Positions 53,563 through 64,000 of a stretch of 64,000 nucleotides of DNA are shown here, one piece after another (position 1 is the stretch's first letter; each line of letters begins with the position of its first letter). Made by a program: the position numbers and the translations under genes. Under the pieces are notes generated by a model that had not been told where the DNA came from, searched no databases, and worked only from the letters and a program-made list of their open reading frames with translations. The DNA is from Echria macrotheca (lineage: Eukaryota; Ascomycota; Sordariomycetes; Sordariales; Schizotheciaceae): the NCBI GenBank assembly GCA_030411725.1, contig MU839849.1:186001-250000 (forward strand). The letters are read 5' to 3'.

Positions 53563-53864
53563 GCGGACATCCGGTTGCTGATATATTCGCAGTGGTTTGA
53601 CGAAAAGGTGAATATGCCGGGTGGTGCTTGAAGCCATTTTCCGGTTCTCCAGCGCTCTGGAGCAACGAAATCCGTACACGCTGCCGGAAAGCGTGGAACA
53701 TACGGAAATTACAAGCGCTTTGACAACCGCGACTGATTGTGTACATATACGCTCCCGTAGACCGGGATGCTGGCTTCTATTGATGGAACGGTTAGAAGTA
53801 GGCCTTGGTGCTTGTTGAACTCAGTAACATACATCCTCTAGACTTATCCTCCTAGACACGAAGA
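53563..53864. other. convergent intergenic region
   Basis: Short space between the kinase and permease 3' ends. It begins with a possible further intron/exon of the kinase gene (CGCAG acceptor near 53590, then codons for WFDEK). Confidence 0.4.
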
Positions 53865-55666
53865 CTACGTCCTGTCCAGCCGAACACGCGTAAACTTGGT
53901 GACAGTGGTGCCATCCTTGAGCACATCGGCCGTCTCTTCCAGCTTGTATCCTCCCCACCGGGGCAAGAGAATAGCAAGGAACAACCAATATAAGACGCCA
54001 AACAGAATCCTTAGTCTCGTCAGCTATGTCACGGGGCCGAGTTGAAGCACTTACACTGAAATGCCCACCAAGGCATACGTAACCCGGAACAAATGTGCAC
54101 CAGCGTCCTCGCCCTGACGAGGAACAAACGGCGCGGCGACAAGGGCTAACGACAGCACAATCCTAAGCCACACGGCCGGCAAGAAGGCCTTGTACGGTCG
54201 TTTGAGGTCCGGCCGCTTCCACCGGAGCCATATCAGGCCAAACGACGTGGCGAGAGCAAAGAACTGGCCAGGATATGCCTCGACATCCAAAATGAACGAG
54301 TAGATGTTGTCCGCCGGGACACAGATGACAATGGCCGACGGGATGTAATGCACGATCAGCCCACCCAGGGGTGCGCCAAACGGTCTGGTAGAAGAAAGAA
54401 AGTCGCTAAAGGGGAGAAATCCCTGGCGGGCGATTTCTTGGTTGAGACGGGCCTGTCACGTTAGCTCCGTCAAGGCTCAGACGAGGCTTTTGAACTTACC
54501 AGCGAGAACGTCACAACCATGACATTTCCAACGGCTGATACCGCCACAGCCAAAGGCAGAAACACGGCGCCAAACTCGGAGCCAAACGTCCGCTCGAAAA
54601 ACAGAGCGGCAATGAGCTCGCCGCTGTGCTTGATCTCGTCCAGCGGAACCACGAGAAAATAAGCCACATTAATCAGAAAATACAGGATACAAGATGCAAC
54701 CAGAGCCGTGGTCGCCGCCGACTTGAGCGTGCGCACAGGATCGCGCACCTCGTTGAGCACGTTGTTGACGTTCTGCAGGCCGGCGTACGAGTAAAACACC
54801 TTGAACAGCGCGGTACTGATGACGCCCCAGTTCCACACGGAGCCCTCCCAGATCCCGTCCCATGTCCTTGGGAAGACTGTTCCGGAGCCGGGAGTAGCCT
54901 GGTAGCCGGTGGCTACGACCACGGCCGACGCGAGGATCATGAACACGACCAGAAGGATCTTGACCCAGCCGAGGGCGTTCTGGATTGCGATGCCAGTTTT
55001 GAGAAAGCACCCGTGGATGATGGTGATGACCGTCATGAGTCCGACCGCCAGGAGTCTGACGTCCAGCTTGTGGTCCTGCGGTGTCTTGCCCAGCGCGAAG
55101 AGGACGTATTCGCCAAAGACGATGCAGTTGCTGGCTGTGAAGCCGAGGACGATGGCCTGCACGGCCATGAGAGTGGATGCGAGGAAGCGTGGTCGGCGGT
55201 AGGTGAATTCTAGGTAGACCTTTTCGCCTGATTTTTTCATCAGCAAATGTGCCCCCTGAAAGGGATGCATAGACTAACCGCCCGACCTCGGCAGCATACA
55301 GCCGTACTCGAGACTGATGGCCAACCCGCACCAGCTGATCAACGCGCCAGCAACCCATAATAACAAACTGAGACCGATGCTGCCGACCGACGAGGTGATG
55401 GCGCCGGGAGTCGCAAAGATGCCGCTTCCGATAACGCGCGAGATGATGATGACGAAGGCGCTGCTCCAGCCCAGATTGCGTCCGACCACGGCCGTTTCGG
55501 GGAGGACATCATCCTCGATGGACCGGTGGACCTCAACGGCGTCGGCGACGCTCTCGGAGGCGATCGAGTCGCTTGACTTGCGGATGCTCTGGTATCCAGG
55601 CGGCGGGGAGGCCGTTTCGCTGGATAGGAGGGGAGTGGAAGCCCCCGAGCCGGCCGGGGAGCTCAT
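53865..55666 (-). CDS. APC-superfamily amino-acid permease, methionine-permease (Mup1)-like (552 aa)
   Basis: Plasma-membrane amino-acid uptake. Exons: 55666-55279, 55227-54500, 54452-54055, 54009-53865. A long Ser-rich cytosolic N-terminus (about 85 residues) precedes 12 predicted membrane helices. The LAT/Mup1-type opening helix is VIIISRVIGSGIFATPGAI, with the unwound GSGIF motif. Further markers are the GCMLPRSGGEKVYLEF junction and the cytosolic segment LNEVRDPVRTLKSAA. The tail after the last helix is short and hydrophilic. The substrate assignment rests on overall similarity and could also be another neutral amino acid. It is convergent with the kinase gene. Confidence 0.9.
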
Positions 55667-56076
55667 TTCGGTCGCGCAAATATCGTGGTTATTGACTGGA
55701 TGGAAGGCCGGTGGAACCTAGGTCGGTAGTTCCCCATAGAGGTTGTTGTCGGTCTTGGAAGAGATCAAATCTCCATCAGAGGGTAAGGATGACATCCGGC
55801 GATAGACAATGATGCCGCCATAATGTCGAAACCGTTTGTCTGACATTTGTCATATCTGTCCGAAACAACCGGTCGAGATTGGGGCGCGGAGGAATCGCGT
55901 GGCGGCGCATCATCTTGCGCGTGCCAGGCATGGAATGACGTGCTGGCGTTGGGCCGCGCGAGCAACGTTGCCGCGAATCAGACATATTTACGTGGGACGG
56001 ACGTATAACCAGAACGTATCAGGATCCGCTACCTCTTTATTTTAACAATGAGTCCACCCCATGTTGTGTATAACCA
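55667..56076. other. intergenic, tandem minus-strand genes
   Basis: 410 bp upstream of the permease and downstream of the conserved small gene. No gene seen. Confidence 0.45.
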
Positions 56077-56723
56077 TCAGACCAAAACATCCGAATCGTC
56101 CCCATCAGCATCCAACCTCCCCTCGTCCCTCAACCGGTTGAGCGCGTCCTTGAACCGCTGCGCGATCGAATCACCATACTGGGCCTCATTCCCCACGATC
56201 ACCGGCCGCGGCTTGTTATGGTCGACATGAAGCCACGGGATTTTCCTCGTAGCGCCCGCATCCACCACCGTCTGGCGCAGTTCCGCGACCTCGGCGTCGT
56301 TGAAGGCGCCGCCGATCAGGATGGCCCGCGGCGGCACGGCCCAGTTGTTGCTACCGAGCTGGCTGCTCTTGGTCGCGGGGATTTCGCCCCTGAGGTAGAT
56401 GGGGAGTTCTTCCTTGGCGGCTTTGCCGAGGATCATTTGAACGACTGCATGATGGTGTTAAACACCAACCCTGTGCGCATATGGGGATGAGGGACGTACG
56501 TACCTTCGTACTCGGGCTTGACCGCTTCGATGACAAACTGGGCTATTTCCTCTCTCTGGCCAACAACGAAGATGGGAATCGGGGCGCCGGGAATGTTCGG
56601 TGCGGCCGTGTTGTAAGTTGAACCCATGGTTGATGCGAGTCTTTTGTTGGATGAGATTCGAGGGATGGTCTGGCGATGGGCGAGACGAGCTGTGCGCGTT
56701 GCAATGGCGGTAAACTTGATCAT
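56077..56723 (-). CDS. conserved-looking small protein, possibly mitochondrial (195 aa)
   Basis: Exons: 56723-56504 and 56444-56077, with a strong GTACGT donor. An Arg/Thr-rich N-terminus (MIKFTAIATRTARLAHRQ) looks like a mitochondrial presequence. A second in-frame ATG (MGSTYN) about 42 codons on would give a cytosolic form. The body has alternating beta-alpha character (PIPIFVVGQ, RAILIGGAF, RPVIVGNEAQYG) that suggests a small alpha/beta fold, and a charged C-terminus. No catalytic motif is recognised. The clean intron and balanced composition argue for a real gene. Confidence 0.65.
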
Positions 56724-57781
56724 GAGCGACGGAAGGGAAGTATTATATGGCAAGAACAGAATTTGGCGATCTCCTCACCAACGGCCAGCTGAGCTGCAAC
56801 GGTGGCCGGCTCGGATCCAAAATGGTGCCGGGAGGTAAGCACGATTGCGCAGGCTGGATTCGGACTGCTTCGCGACGCGGCGACGTTCGCGTTCCGAGAA
56901 CCTGACGAGAGCACACTACATCAGGAAATCTCAAAGTAAATCCTTCCGATCCTTAATTATATAGTACGATGACTGAGTGGGCTATAATGTAAGCCATAGA
57001 TGTCGATGCCCTCTCTGGTGCTCGGCCGATGCTAACTCCGTCGGAGCGAACCCCTCACTTGGTTGGTGCCTGTCGGCGTCTCCGATGGGAAGAATGCCCA
57101 CGTGATGCTGGTGGACTGGCGCATCTAGAATACCAGCGGAGGCAGATTTTCAACACGATTCTTGTCAACGATTTGGATAATCCCGGGGCAGAAAGTGGCA
57201 AGATGCTTGGAACTATCAAGGTGCCGGTGACATAGATCAACACCTAGGGGTCCTGTCCTCGCGGGCTTGACTCACGGATCCCAACTCCTGTAGCACAACT
57301 CGAGCATCCAGACCTTGTGCACCGCCGAGACCTTTGATATCGATTAGCAATACCTATTAAGTGGTCTTCTGTCTGGTTATTTAAACTATCATCTGTGCTG
57401 CATACTTTCGTCTCGCATATTACTAGTTCGGGGAAGGATGAGGTCTGTGTAGGCCGAGGAGTTAAATCCCAAGTTCATCGGGGTTTATACCAGTCCTGCA
57501 GCTCGTCATCCCTCGAAGTACGAGTCTATTTGAAGCATCTACTAGACTTTACACTAAACAGACGACTTAACTGCAAATTGGGCAATTTAATCCTATATTT
57601 ACCTTACTGGTGGGTACATGTATCAGACGGACAGCTCGCTACAAATACTGGGCTAACATCAGACTTTCGTACCGTCGACTAGGTATGATCCCACAAGTGA
57701 TGAAGTGAAAAGGCAACAGAACACATGGTCCACATCACAAAACAACCCTTCCCAACCCCCTCACGGCCGCCGAATCAACAA
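56724..57781. other. intergenic, no gene seen
   Basis: About 1.06 kb. The stretch 57280-57720 is AT-richer than average. Short frames only. Confidence 0.45.
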
Positions 57782-58563
57782 TCAAGCCCACTGCCTCGGA
57801 TAATCCAAATCATAGCCATTCCCCCTCTCCAAAGCCCTCTTCCACGCCGGCCTCGCCTCACACCTCTCCATCCACGCTTTCAGCCCCTTATACTTCTCGA
57901 GATGCACATACCCGGGCTGCACCGCCAGCCCGACAAAGAAATGCACCACAAAATCCACCCTCGACGGCGCCGTCCCGCCCATGAACCACTCCTGCGCCCC
58001 CAGCTCGCTCTCGAGCACGTCAAAACAGGCCGCAATATCCGGATCCAACACCAACTCATTCAAAAACTTCCGCACGCGGTTCAGAAGCGGCCGTATGAAA
58101 AACGGCGAGAGCAGAGCAACCCCGTGCAGCATGAGTTTACTACCCAGCTTCGAGGCCAGATCCGTCCCTCCAATCCCGAGGAGCATCTCCTCGCGCACGG
58201 GGTCATTCTCTGGAGAGGAGAAAGTGTGCGATGTGTCGTAGGTCCGAATGAGATACAGCACGATGGCGCTGAGTTGCGTGATTACCCGGCCCGATGGGAG
58301 GAGAAGCTGCGGCGATTTGCCCTGCGGGTGGGTTTCTTTTAATTCGGGCGGGGCGCGGCCTTGTGGGCGCGGGAAGAGGCGGAGGTCGTAGTCTATTTCT
58401 AGTTCTTCGAGGACCCAGAGAGCGGATTGGGAGGATGAGTTCTGGAAAAAAAAATTAAAAAATTGTTAGTACCCTAATCAAGTGTTGGAACGTGGTGCGG
58501 ACGGCGGACCTGGAGATGGATGAGGGTTGGTTTGGTCGGTGCGGAGGGAGGAGATGCCGCCAT
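57782..58563 (-). CDS. glutathione S-transferase (237 aa)
   Basis: Conjugates glutathione to electrophiles or acts as a peroxidase in the cytosol. Exons: 58563-58510 (18 codons) and 58441-57782. The N-terminal thioredoxin-like domain is recovered only after splicing: TLIHLQNSSSQSALWVLEELEI with the likely catalytic Ser in NSSSQ, then HPQGKSPQLL (cis-Pro) and the Glu/Gln-Ser equivalent region TQLSAIVLYL. The C-terminal helical domain carries the conserved Asp-containing N-capping box (SRVDFVVHF). The second-to-last stretch, KGLKAWMERCEARPAW, is typical of fungal Ure2/GTT-like members. The substrate is unknown. Confidence 0.9.
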
Positions 58564-59176
58564 TTTGTCTATCGCAGCAGCTCTATGTCAGCGGTGTGAG
58601 AGAGCAGTGCTGAGGATGTTTGTTTTGTGGAAGAGGAGAGGTGAGCCTTCGACTGGCAAAATACAGGTGGTGCTGGTCCGTGTGCTCCTGCTGTGTGACG
58701 GGGGTGCTCTTTCCCAGTCTAACAGGTGGATTGTGGTGAGATGTTGTAAAACGCGGTTCTTGCCCATACTTGTAGGGCAGGTCATGCTTCACAATCCCAC
58801 AAATCCCAGTCCCGTGATGCGTCCCTCCAACAGATGAGGTGAGAAGCTTGGTGATCCTGCGTATGCAAGGTCTCTACCTATTGCAGGCTGATTGCCCGTC
58901 GGCGAGGTATTTGATGATCCTACCAGGTAACAAGCCAATCAATGCTCACTGGGGGAGCGTGGTTTCCCTCCGTAGTATCTCACGGTGATTGGGGTCGATT
59001 GGTGATCGTCTTCATTGTATTTTGTGATTTTACGACTCACAGCTATATACAGGCAGGTCTTGACAGGTCTATCATGATGTTTATTTGAGGCAAGAAAATA
59101 TGTACATGTTGTATGTACTATATACCGGTCAACCGTCCTCACGTCGTCATCCATTCCCGTGATCATCGTCCCGTCG
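58564..59176. other. intergenic, no gene seen
   Basis: Upstream of the GST gene and downstream of the acidic-tailed orphan. No repeat or gene recognised. Confidence 0.45.
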
Positions 59177-60848
59177 TCACGCCTTCTCCGTCATCACCAC
59201 CGCCGCAGGCCGCTCGGGGGACGTCGGCGGACTGATCACAGCAACTCTCGTCTCCAGCCGCTTGAGTCTGGCCGACCCGGTGTCCTTGGCATCCGCATGC
59301 CTCGCCGGCGCACGACCGACGTTTCGATCCCCATCTTCAGAGCTTGTGTCGTCGCTGTCAGACTCTCCACTCTGCGATTCGCTCTCCCCCGCGGCTTCCT
59401 CCGAGTCCTCGCTTTCTGACTCGCTCGAGGTGTCTTTGGGGCGGATGCGGGAGTTTGGTCCAGAACTAGGTTTGCTGGGTTCGTCTTCGCTTTCCTGATC
59501 CTCGTCATCGTCTTCGTCATCATCGTCGTTGTTGTCGTTGTCGTCGCTTCCACTGCCTTCCTCGTCACTATCCCCGTCACAGGCCAGCGCCAGTTCCTCT
59601 GCCAGTGATAACCTTCGTTTGAGTTTGGTTCGGCGCATTGAATTGTCTGATAGGTGTGTTAGCTTCATCCCAACAGAGTATGAGCGATAACGATAGGCAT
59701 GCAATGCTTCTACCATCCACATAACCATTGCTGGAGGGAAGAAAAAGTTTGGTCAGAAAAAGACACATACCGGGCTCAGATATCCCCTGCGTCGTATTCC
59801 TCCTCACTGGCACGCCCCTCCCACCACCCCCGTTCACGCCACCATCTCTCCCCTGGTCCCGCGGCAACACGGGCAACCGCTCTGGACTCCCAAACGTAAT
59901 CGACATTTTACTCGCCTCTTCCTCCTCCGGCCCCTTCCCCATGTGGGACTGAGAGTAAGACGCGCCATCAACAAGACTAGCCGCATAAGGAGGCGAATCG
60001 AATTCCCTCCGCTCCAACTCCAACGCCCTGAGGAGAATCCGGTTATAGCCCTCGTAGAAATGGCTTCCCAACATCTCCGAAGACTCGGGCGAGGCGTGTG
60101 AGCGTACGATGCGCAACTGGCCGTCGGCAAACTCGAGGGCGTCAACGGCGACCTGGATGGCGGCGTTGACGCGCATCTCGGCGCGGAGTTCCTTCATCAG
60201 GGACGGGTCGGGGGTGTTGCTTGCTGGGTGGTGGAATTGGGAGAGGAAGGCGGTGCGGTGTTCGCGCGGGGACCAGGGGACGGATATTTCTGGGACTGGG
60301 AGCAGGGCTGGGGATGCGGAGGGGACCGTCAGTGAGGTCGTGTCCGGGTGTGGAAGGTGTGATGTCGGAGCCGGCGCCGAGACCGGGGAGGAGGGTGGCT
60401 TGGCCGGGGACCATGATGGGCGTTTTCTGTCACCGGAAGGCGGCGATGCAGTCTTGGCCGGCCAGTGGGGGGTCCTCGGTCTCGGGGCGGTGGTGAGGGT
60501 CGGGCCGAGGAAGCCATGCTTCTCCGGAGCGGGCGGGTCCTTCCCCGGACGGTCGAAGGCGGTCAGCACGTCGGACAGCGCTCGGTGCAGCTGGCCGAGG
60601 GTGGGACAGAGGACTTCGCCCAGCCGCTCGCGTGATTCGTCCTCGGGGAGCAGCTCGAGCAGCATCTGTAGCGCGAGCTGGAGACTCGGACCGAGGGCCA
60701 GCACGGCCCCGAGCAGCGCGTCCTTGTCGCCGTGCCGCAGCGGGCGGGAGGCCGACAGCTTCTCGACGATGGCCACGGGTCCCGACGAGAGGCTGTCGCG
60801 CCACACAGACCGCAGCAGCCACGTTCCGAGGTCGGGGAGGAGGGCCAT
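59177..60848 (-). CDS. orphan protein with Pro-rich centre and acidic Asp/Ser/Glu tail (515 aa)
   Basis: Exons: 60848-59771 and 59646-59177 (124-nt intron). The N-terminal 110 residues are helical and Leu-rich. A long disordered Pro/Ser/Thr region (about 110-205) follows, then a helical segment (LMKELRAEMRVNAAIQVAVDALEFADGQL), another disordered part, a basic cluster (RRTKLKRRLS) and finally a strongly acidic run of Asp, Glu and Ser (about residues 375-470), encoded by GAT/GAC/TCG-type repeats. The basic-then-acidic layout suggests a nuclear or chromatin-associated protein, but this is inference. No known domain is visible. Start: first ATG of the frame in the helical domain. Confidence 0.7.
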
Positions 60849-61231
60849 TTTTGGTTCTTTCCTTTTCCCTTTGTTGTCGAGATTCAAGACATATATCGGC
60901 AAAACAAAAAAAAGAGATAAACGTTATTATCGGACTCTTCGATGAGGGGTTGGCAGAGGCGGTGTGCATGTGTGGTGAATGGTCCACTCACCGCCACCGC
61001 TAAACCAGCATCTGCTAGCGCTGTTGGCAGGGCACCACCACGCCCCACAAGACATCCACGCAGGGGCTTCGATCTCGCTCGCCTCTTGCCGTGAGACAAG
61101 TGGCCGACAGGTGGGGCAAGGGTCTGGCTTTTCATTCACGGAAGTCTTGCAAAGTTCCACTCGAGACTCGACAAATATTGGTGGTATATAATCTCCGAAC
61201 TACATACATATTCCAGCTAACCCCCACCCCC
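60849..61231. other. intergenic, tandem minus-strand genes
   Basis: 383 bp between the acidic-tailed orphan and the transporter. No gene seen. Confidence 0.45.
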
Positions 61232-62913
61232 CTAATGCGCAAACCGAAAGTCCAACCTCTTCAGGCCCTCGTCCTTGGAGTGCAGCACATAGTCCTCCTG
61301 CTCCTGTGGGCTCAGCGCATTCCACCTTCTCTCGCGCACCCGGTTGCGCCAGATGTAAAACACCTTGACCAGATAAAACAAGACAATGTTGAAGCAGACG
61401 ATGCCCAACAGGATCTTGTTGCCACGTATGTATAGCGGCTTGTCCTCGTCGCGGTAGATGTTGGTGGCGATGATGTTCCCGCTCTGCACAAACATGTTGT
61501 ACAGCGCTGCCGACACGGCCCGCGTACGCACCGCGTTGCTGTTGCGCGCGTTCCAGCCGACCAGAATGGCATGACAATAAGGATACGACAGGATGCCCGT
61601 CAGCAGCGCGTACCGCACCCACGGCGACGCGTTCGGAATGGCCACCAGCGCGGCGAACCACGGCAGGAACCAGAGATTCGAGATGGACGACACGATGGAC
61701 CGCTCGTCCACCTTCTTGGAGATCCACGTCAGCACCAGCAGCTGCACGGCAAACAGAAACTGGCCCGGGATGGCCAGTAGGTTCGACTGGAACACGTTGA
61801 AGCCGATCTGGCGCAGGATCAGCGACAGGTACGTGTTGACGGGCGCCGGCGGGATGTAGGCCACGAGCCCGATGATGTACAGCGGCCACATCTCCCAGTC
61901 CTTGATGGCCTTGAGCAGCAGCAGCGGCCCCACGGCCTGCCGGTTGTTCATGTCGCCCTTGCTGGGGTCGTCGCGCAGCAGCCGGTTGACCAGGATGGCC
62001 TCCTCGCGCTCCGTGAACCAGCCGTTCTTGCCGCGGAACCAGTTGCGCGTCTGGCACGGTCCCGGCGGCATCAGGCCCCATGAGAAGATGCCAATCACCA
62101 GCGTGAGCAGGCCCTCGATCAGGAACAGCCACTGCCAGCCCGACCAGCCGTTGATGCCGCGCATCTGCAGGATGCCGGCGGCCAGCAGCGAGCCGACAAT
62201 GTTGACCGTGCTGAGCGCCGTCCAGAACCACGCCAGCCTGATGGGCAGCTCCTTGGACTTGTAAAAGTACGTCAGCCACAGCACGATATCGGGGATGAAG
62301 CCGCCCATCAGCAGGCCCAGCAGCGCCTTGATGGCGTAGAAGCCCGCCCGGTTCGACAGGAATGCCTGGGAGCCCGCCACGATCGACCAGCCCACCATGA
62401 TGGTCGGGATCCATCGGTCTGCTCCGAGTTTCTTGCTGACCAGGCCCGACGGAAGCTCGGCCGAGAGAAAAGAGGCAAGGAAGATGGTCTGGCCGTAGTT
62501 GAAGTCGTTGGTGTCCATGCCGATCTCGGGGAGCCTGTATGGTCAGTACAAAACAGAGACAAAAAGGGGTAGAGCAAGGCTCACATGTTGTCGCTAATAG
62601 CCCGGTTGATGTTGCGTCGGTGCATGTCGAGCGCACAAAACATGATCCACGCCCAGACCATGATGCGCAGGTCGATCTTGCGCACCAGCTTCTTCTCCTC
62701 CTCCGGCGACCACGTGAAGTCGGGATCGAACCGGTGTCGGTTTTCGTAGCTCGCACTCTCGTACACGGCCCGCCAGTGGCTCGCCACGGCCGGGTCCTTG
62801 AAGATGTGCTCATCCGACGACCCGTAGCCCTCGTTATCCCCCAGATTTTCCCTCGACGCCGTGACCGAGGCTGTGGCCGACCCCTTGGGGGTCAGCTCTT
62901 TTTCGGTGGCCAT
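61232..62913 (-). CDS. Dal5-type MFS transporter, allantoate/pantothenate permease-like (543 aa)
   Basis: Plasma-membrane proton symporter for organic acids such as allantoate, ureidosuccinate or vitamins. Exons: 62913-62585 and 62534-61232. A hydrophilic N-terminus of about 90 residues is followed by 12 helices. Markers: KIDLRIMVWAWIMF in helix 1, the family's MHRRNINRAISDNM loop, FLASFLSAELPSGLVSKKLG, a substrate-region motif in LLGLLMGGFIPDIVLWLTYFY and WQWLFLIEGLL. The ATG at 62913 is used, since the frame further upstream begins only with TTG. It belongs to the same broad ACS family as the transporter at 46-48 kb, but is clearly a different subgroup (helix-1 loop and size). Confidence 0.92.
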
Positions 62914-64000
62914 GGGTATGACGACTGGACCCGGGGCGGTGGTAGCGAATCGGAACAATGTGATCGACGATGTCGTGAGTCCAAGGGGCCTGACGCAGGA
63001 ATTAGATGAAGTGCCCTCCGAGACACGCCTCCTGCATCTCCGCGGGAACTGTCTCTCCCCGTCTGTGCCATCTTTATATACTCAGAGTTGCTGGGACATG
63101 CAAGATCCATGGTCCCGGTTCAGGGACGACACATAATGCGGGGGGTCCCGATGTTGCGAAGACAGGGCAGCAGTGGCGACATGGCCGTCCAGACTGCCGT
63201 CATGGTCCCAGCTGGGGAGAAACTTGCACTGAGAAGTCTTATCGATGGCGCCATCACGCACGTTGATTGCATCCCCCGGGCGGCATGCCCTTCGCAGCCC
63301 GTCATCACGTCCACAGAGCCCCAGCCGCATGCTTGTTGCCATGTGCCAAGCTGCGGGGGGCTACAATCTGGGGAGGCGGCATTGGTTCGAGGATGGCTGG
63401 CATGGCCGGGTCTAGACCGGATGCTATCGATCGTCGGGGCCCAAAGGACCTTTGGGCCTTGGTGTTTGGGCTTGCCAAGCTCGCAGAGATTTTTCCCGTC
63501 TAAACCCATGTAAGCTCATCGTGTTGGCTTCGGCGATAACATGAAGTCTGAATGTGCTTTTTGAACTGTTCAACACAAAAGTGGTGATGACGTGCTCCAA
63601 GGATGCTATGGTGTCGCTATCAAACTCCGATAGAGGGATCCCCGTTTGGGTAACGGCCCTGATTACCTATCTGTAACCTCATGAAAGTTTTGCACCCTTG
63701 GACTCAAATATCTGCGATAATTGTGGTATTCACCAGTGTTTTGTAATGTTTATCTGTAAAATATAGCACGTCGTCTAAATATTCTAAATATTCGATGTTG
63801 ATTTCAATCAGTGAGACGTCACGGTCTGTACGTGACTCCTTGTCACTTGAGACGGATATACCCGCCTAGATACATATCAGACGACCTCATAAACTTGAAC
63901 CCAATCTCCCTAGAACCAACGGGGAGATATGGAATACAGAACAAAGGGCTCGTTTTCGATACCCCCACCGCGGAATTTTGCAGGTCAGCTAGGAATCGAC
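62914..64000. other. intergenic to the window edge
   Basis: Upstream region of the transporter, then an AT-rich stretch (about 63530-63960) with no coding signal. A gene beyond the edge cannot be excluded. Confidence 0.45.

Noticed and set aside
63367..63376. GGTTCGA-like string resembling a tRNA T-loop
   Set aside because: No matching acceptor stem, D-arm or anticodon arm at the expected distances.

Overview
The window is nuclear DNA of a filamentous ascomycete, most likely a Sordariomycete. Nearly every coding frame is interrupted by short introns (about 44-80 nt) with GT...CTAAC/CTGAC...AG signals. The genes are compact and GC-rich. The contents are those of a plant-biomass-degrading mould: xylanases, a beta-mannosidase, an arabinofuranosidase, a laccase, plus HET, NLR and patatin proteins. 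No bacterial operons, rRNA, convincing tRNA, CRISPR array or intact transposon was seen. Species-level assignment is not possible from reading alone.

Layout. 0-9 kb: a small cysteine-rich metallothionein-like gene, an NB-ARC/TPR NLR on the minus strand, a divergently transcribed beta-lactamase-like serine hydrolase, a 2.1-kb stretch with one gene relic, and an NAD(P)-dependent epimerase. 10-32 kb: a stretch rich in carbohydrate-active enzymes, with secreted GH11 and GH10 xylanases, a GH64-like-free but GT64-type glycosyltransferase, a GH2 beta-mannosidase, a laccase and a GH54 arabinofuranosidase. Between them lie a PP2C phosphatase, an orphan protein, a degenerate HNH protein and a 2EXR relic. 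32-45 kb: an orphan protein, a Mep/Amt-type ammonium transporter, a 1291-residue zinc-finger/GTPase/RING/patatin protein and, 0.9 kb after it on the same strand, a HET-domain protein. 44-51 kb: an FAD monooxygenase convergent with an MFS transporter, then an AsaB-type hydroxylase/desaturase. 51-64 kb: a divergent protein kinase, a methionine-permease-like transporter, a conserved small protein, a glutathione S-transferase, an acidic-tailed orphan and a Dal5-type MFS transporter.

How the genes work together. The hemicellulases and laccase form a loose secreted plant-wall set within about 21 kb: xylan backbone cleavage, arabinose debranching, mannoside release and phenolic oxidation. NLR, patatin-GTPase and HET proteins are the kinds of proteins that fungi use in non-self recognition and regulated cell death. 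The patatin-GTPase next to the HET gene is the most interesting candidate system here. The monooxygenase/transporter pair looks like a small uptake-and-oxidation unit.

Coordinates given for multi-exon genes span start codon to stop codon. Exons were joined by hand using splice signals, reading phase and protein continuity. Every spliced model listed sums to a whole number of codons.
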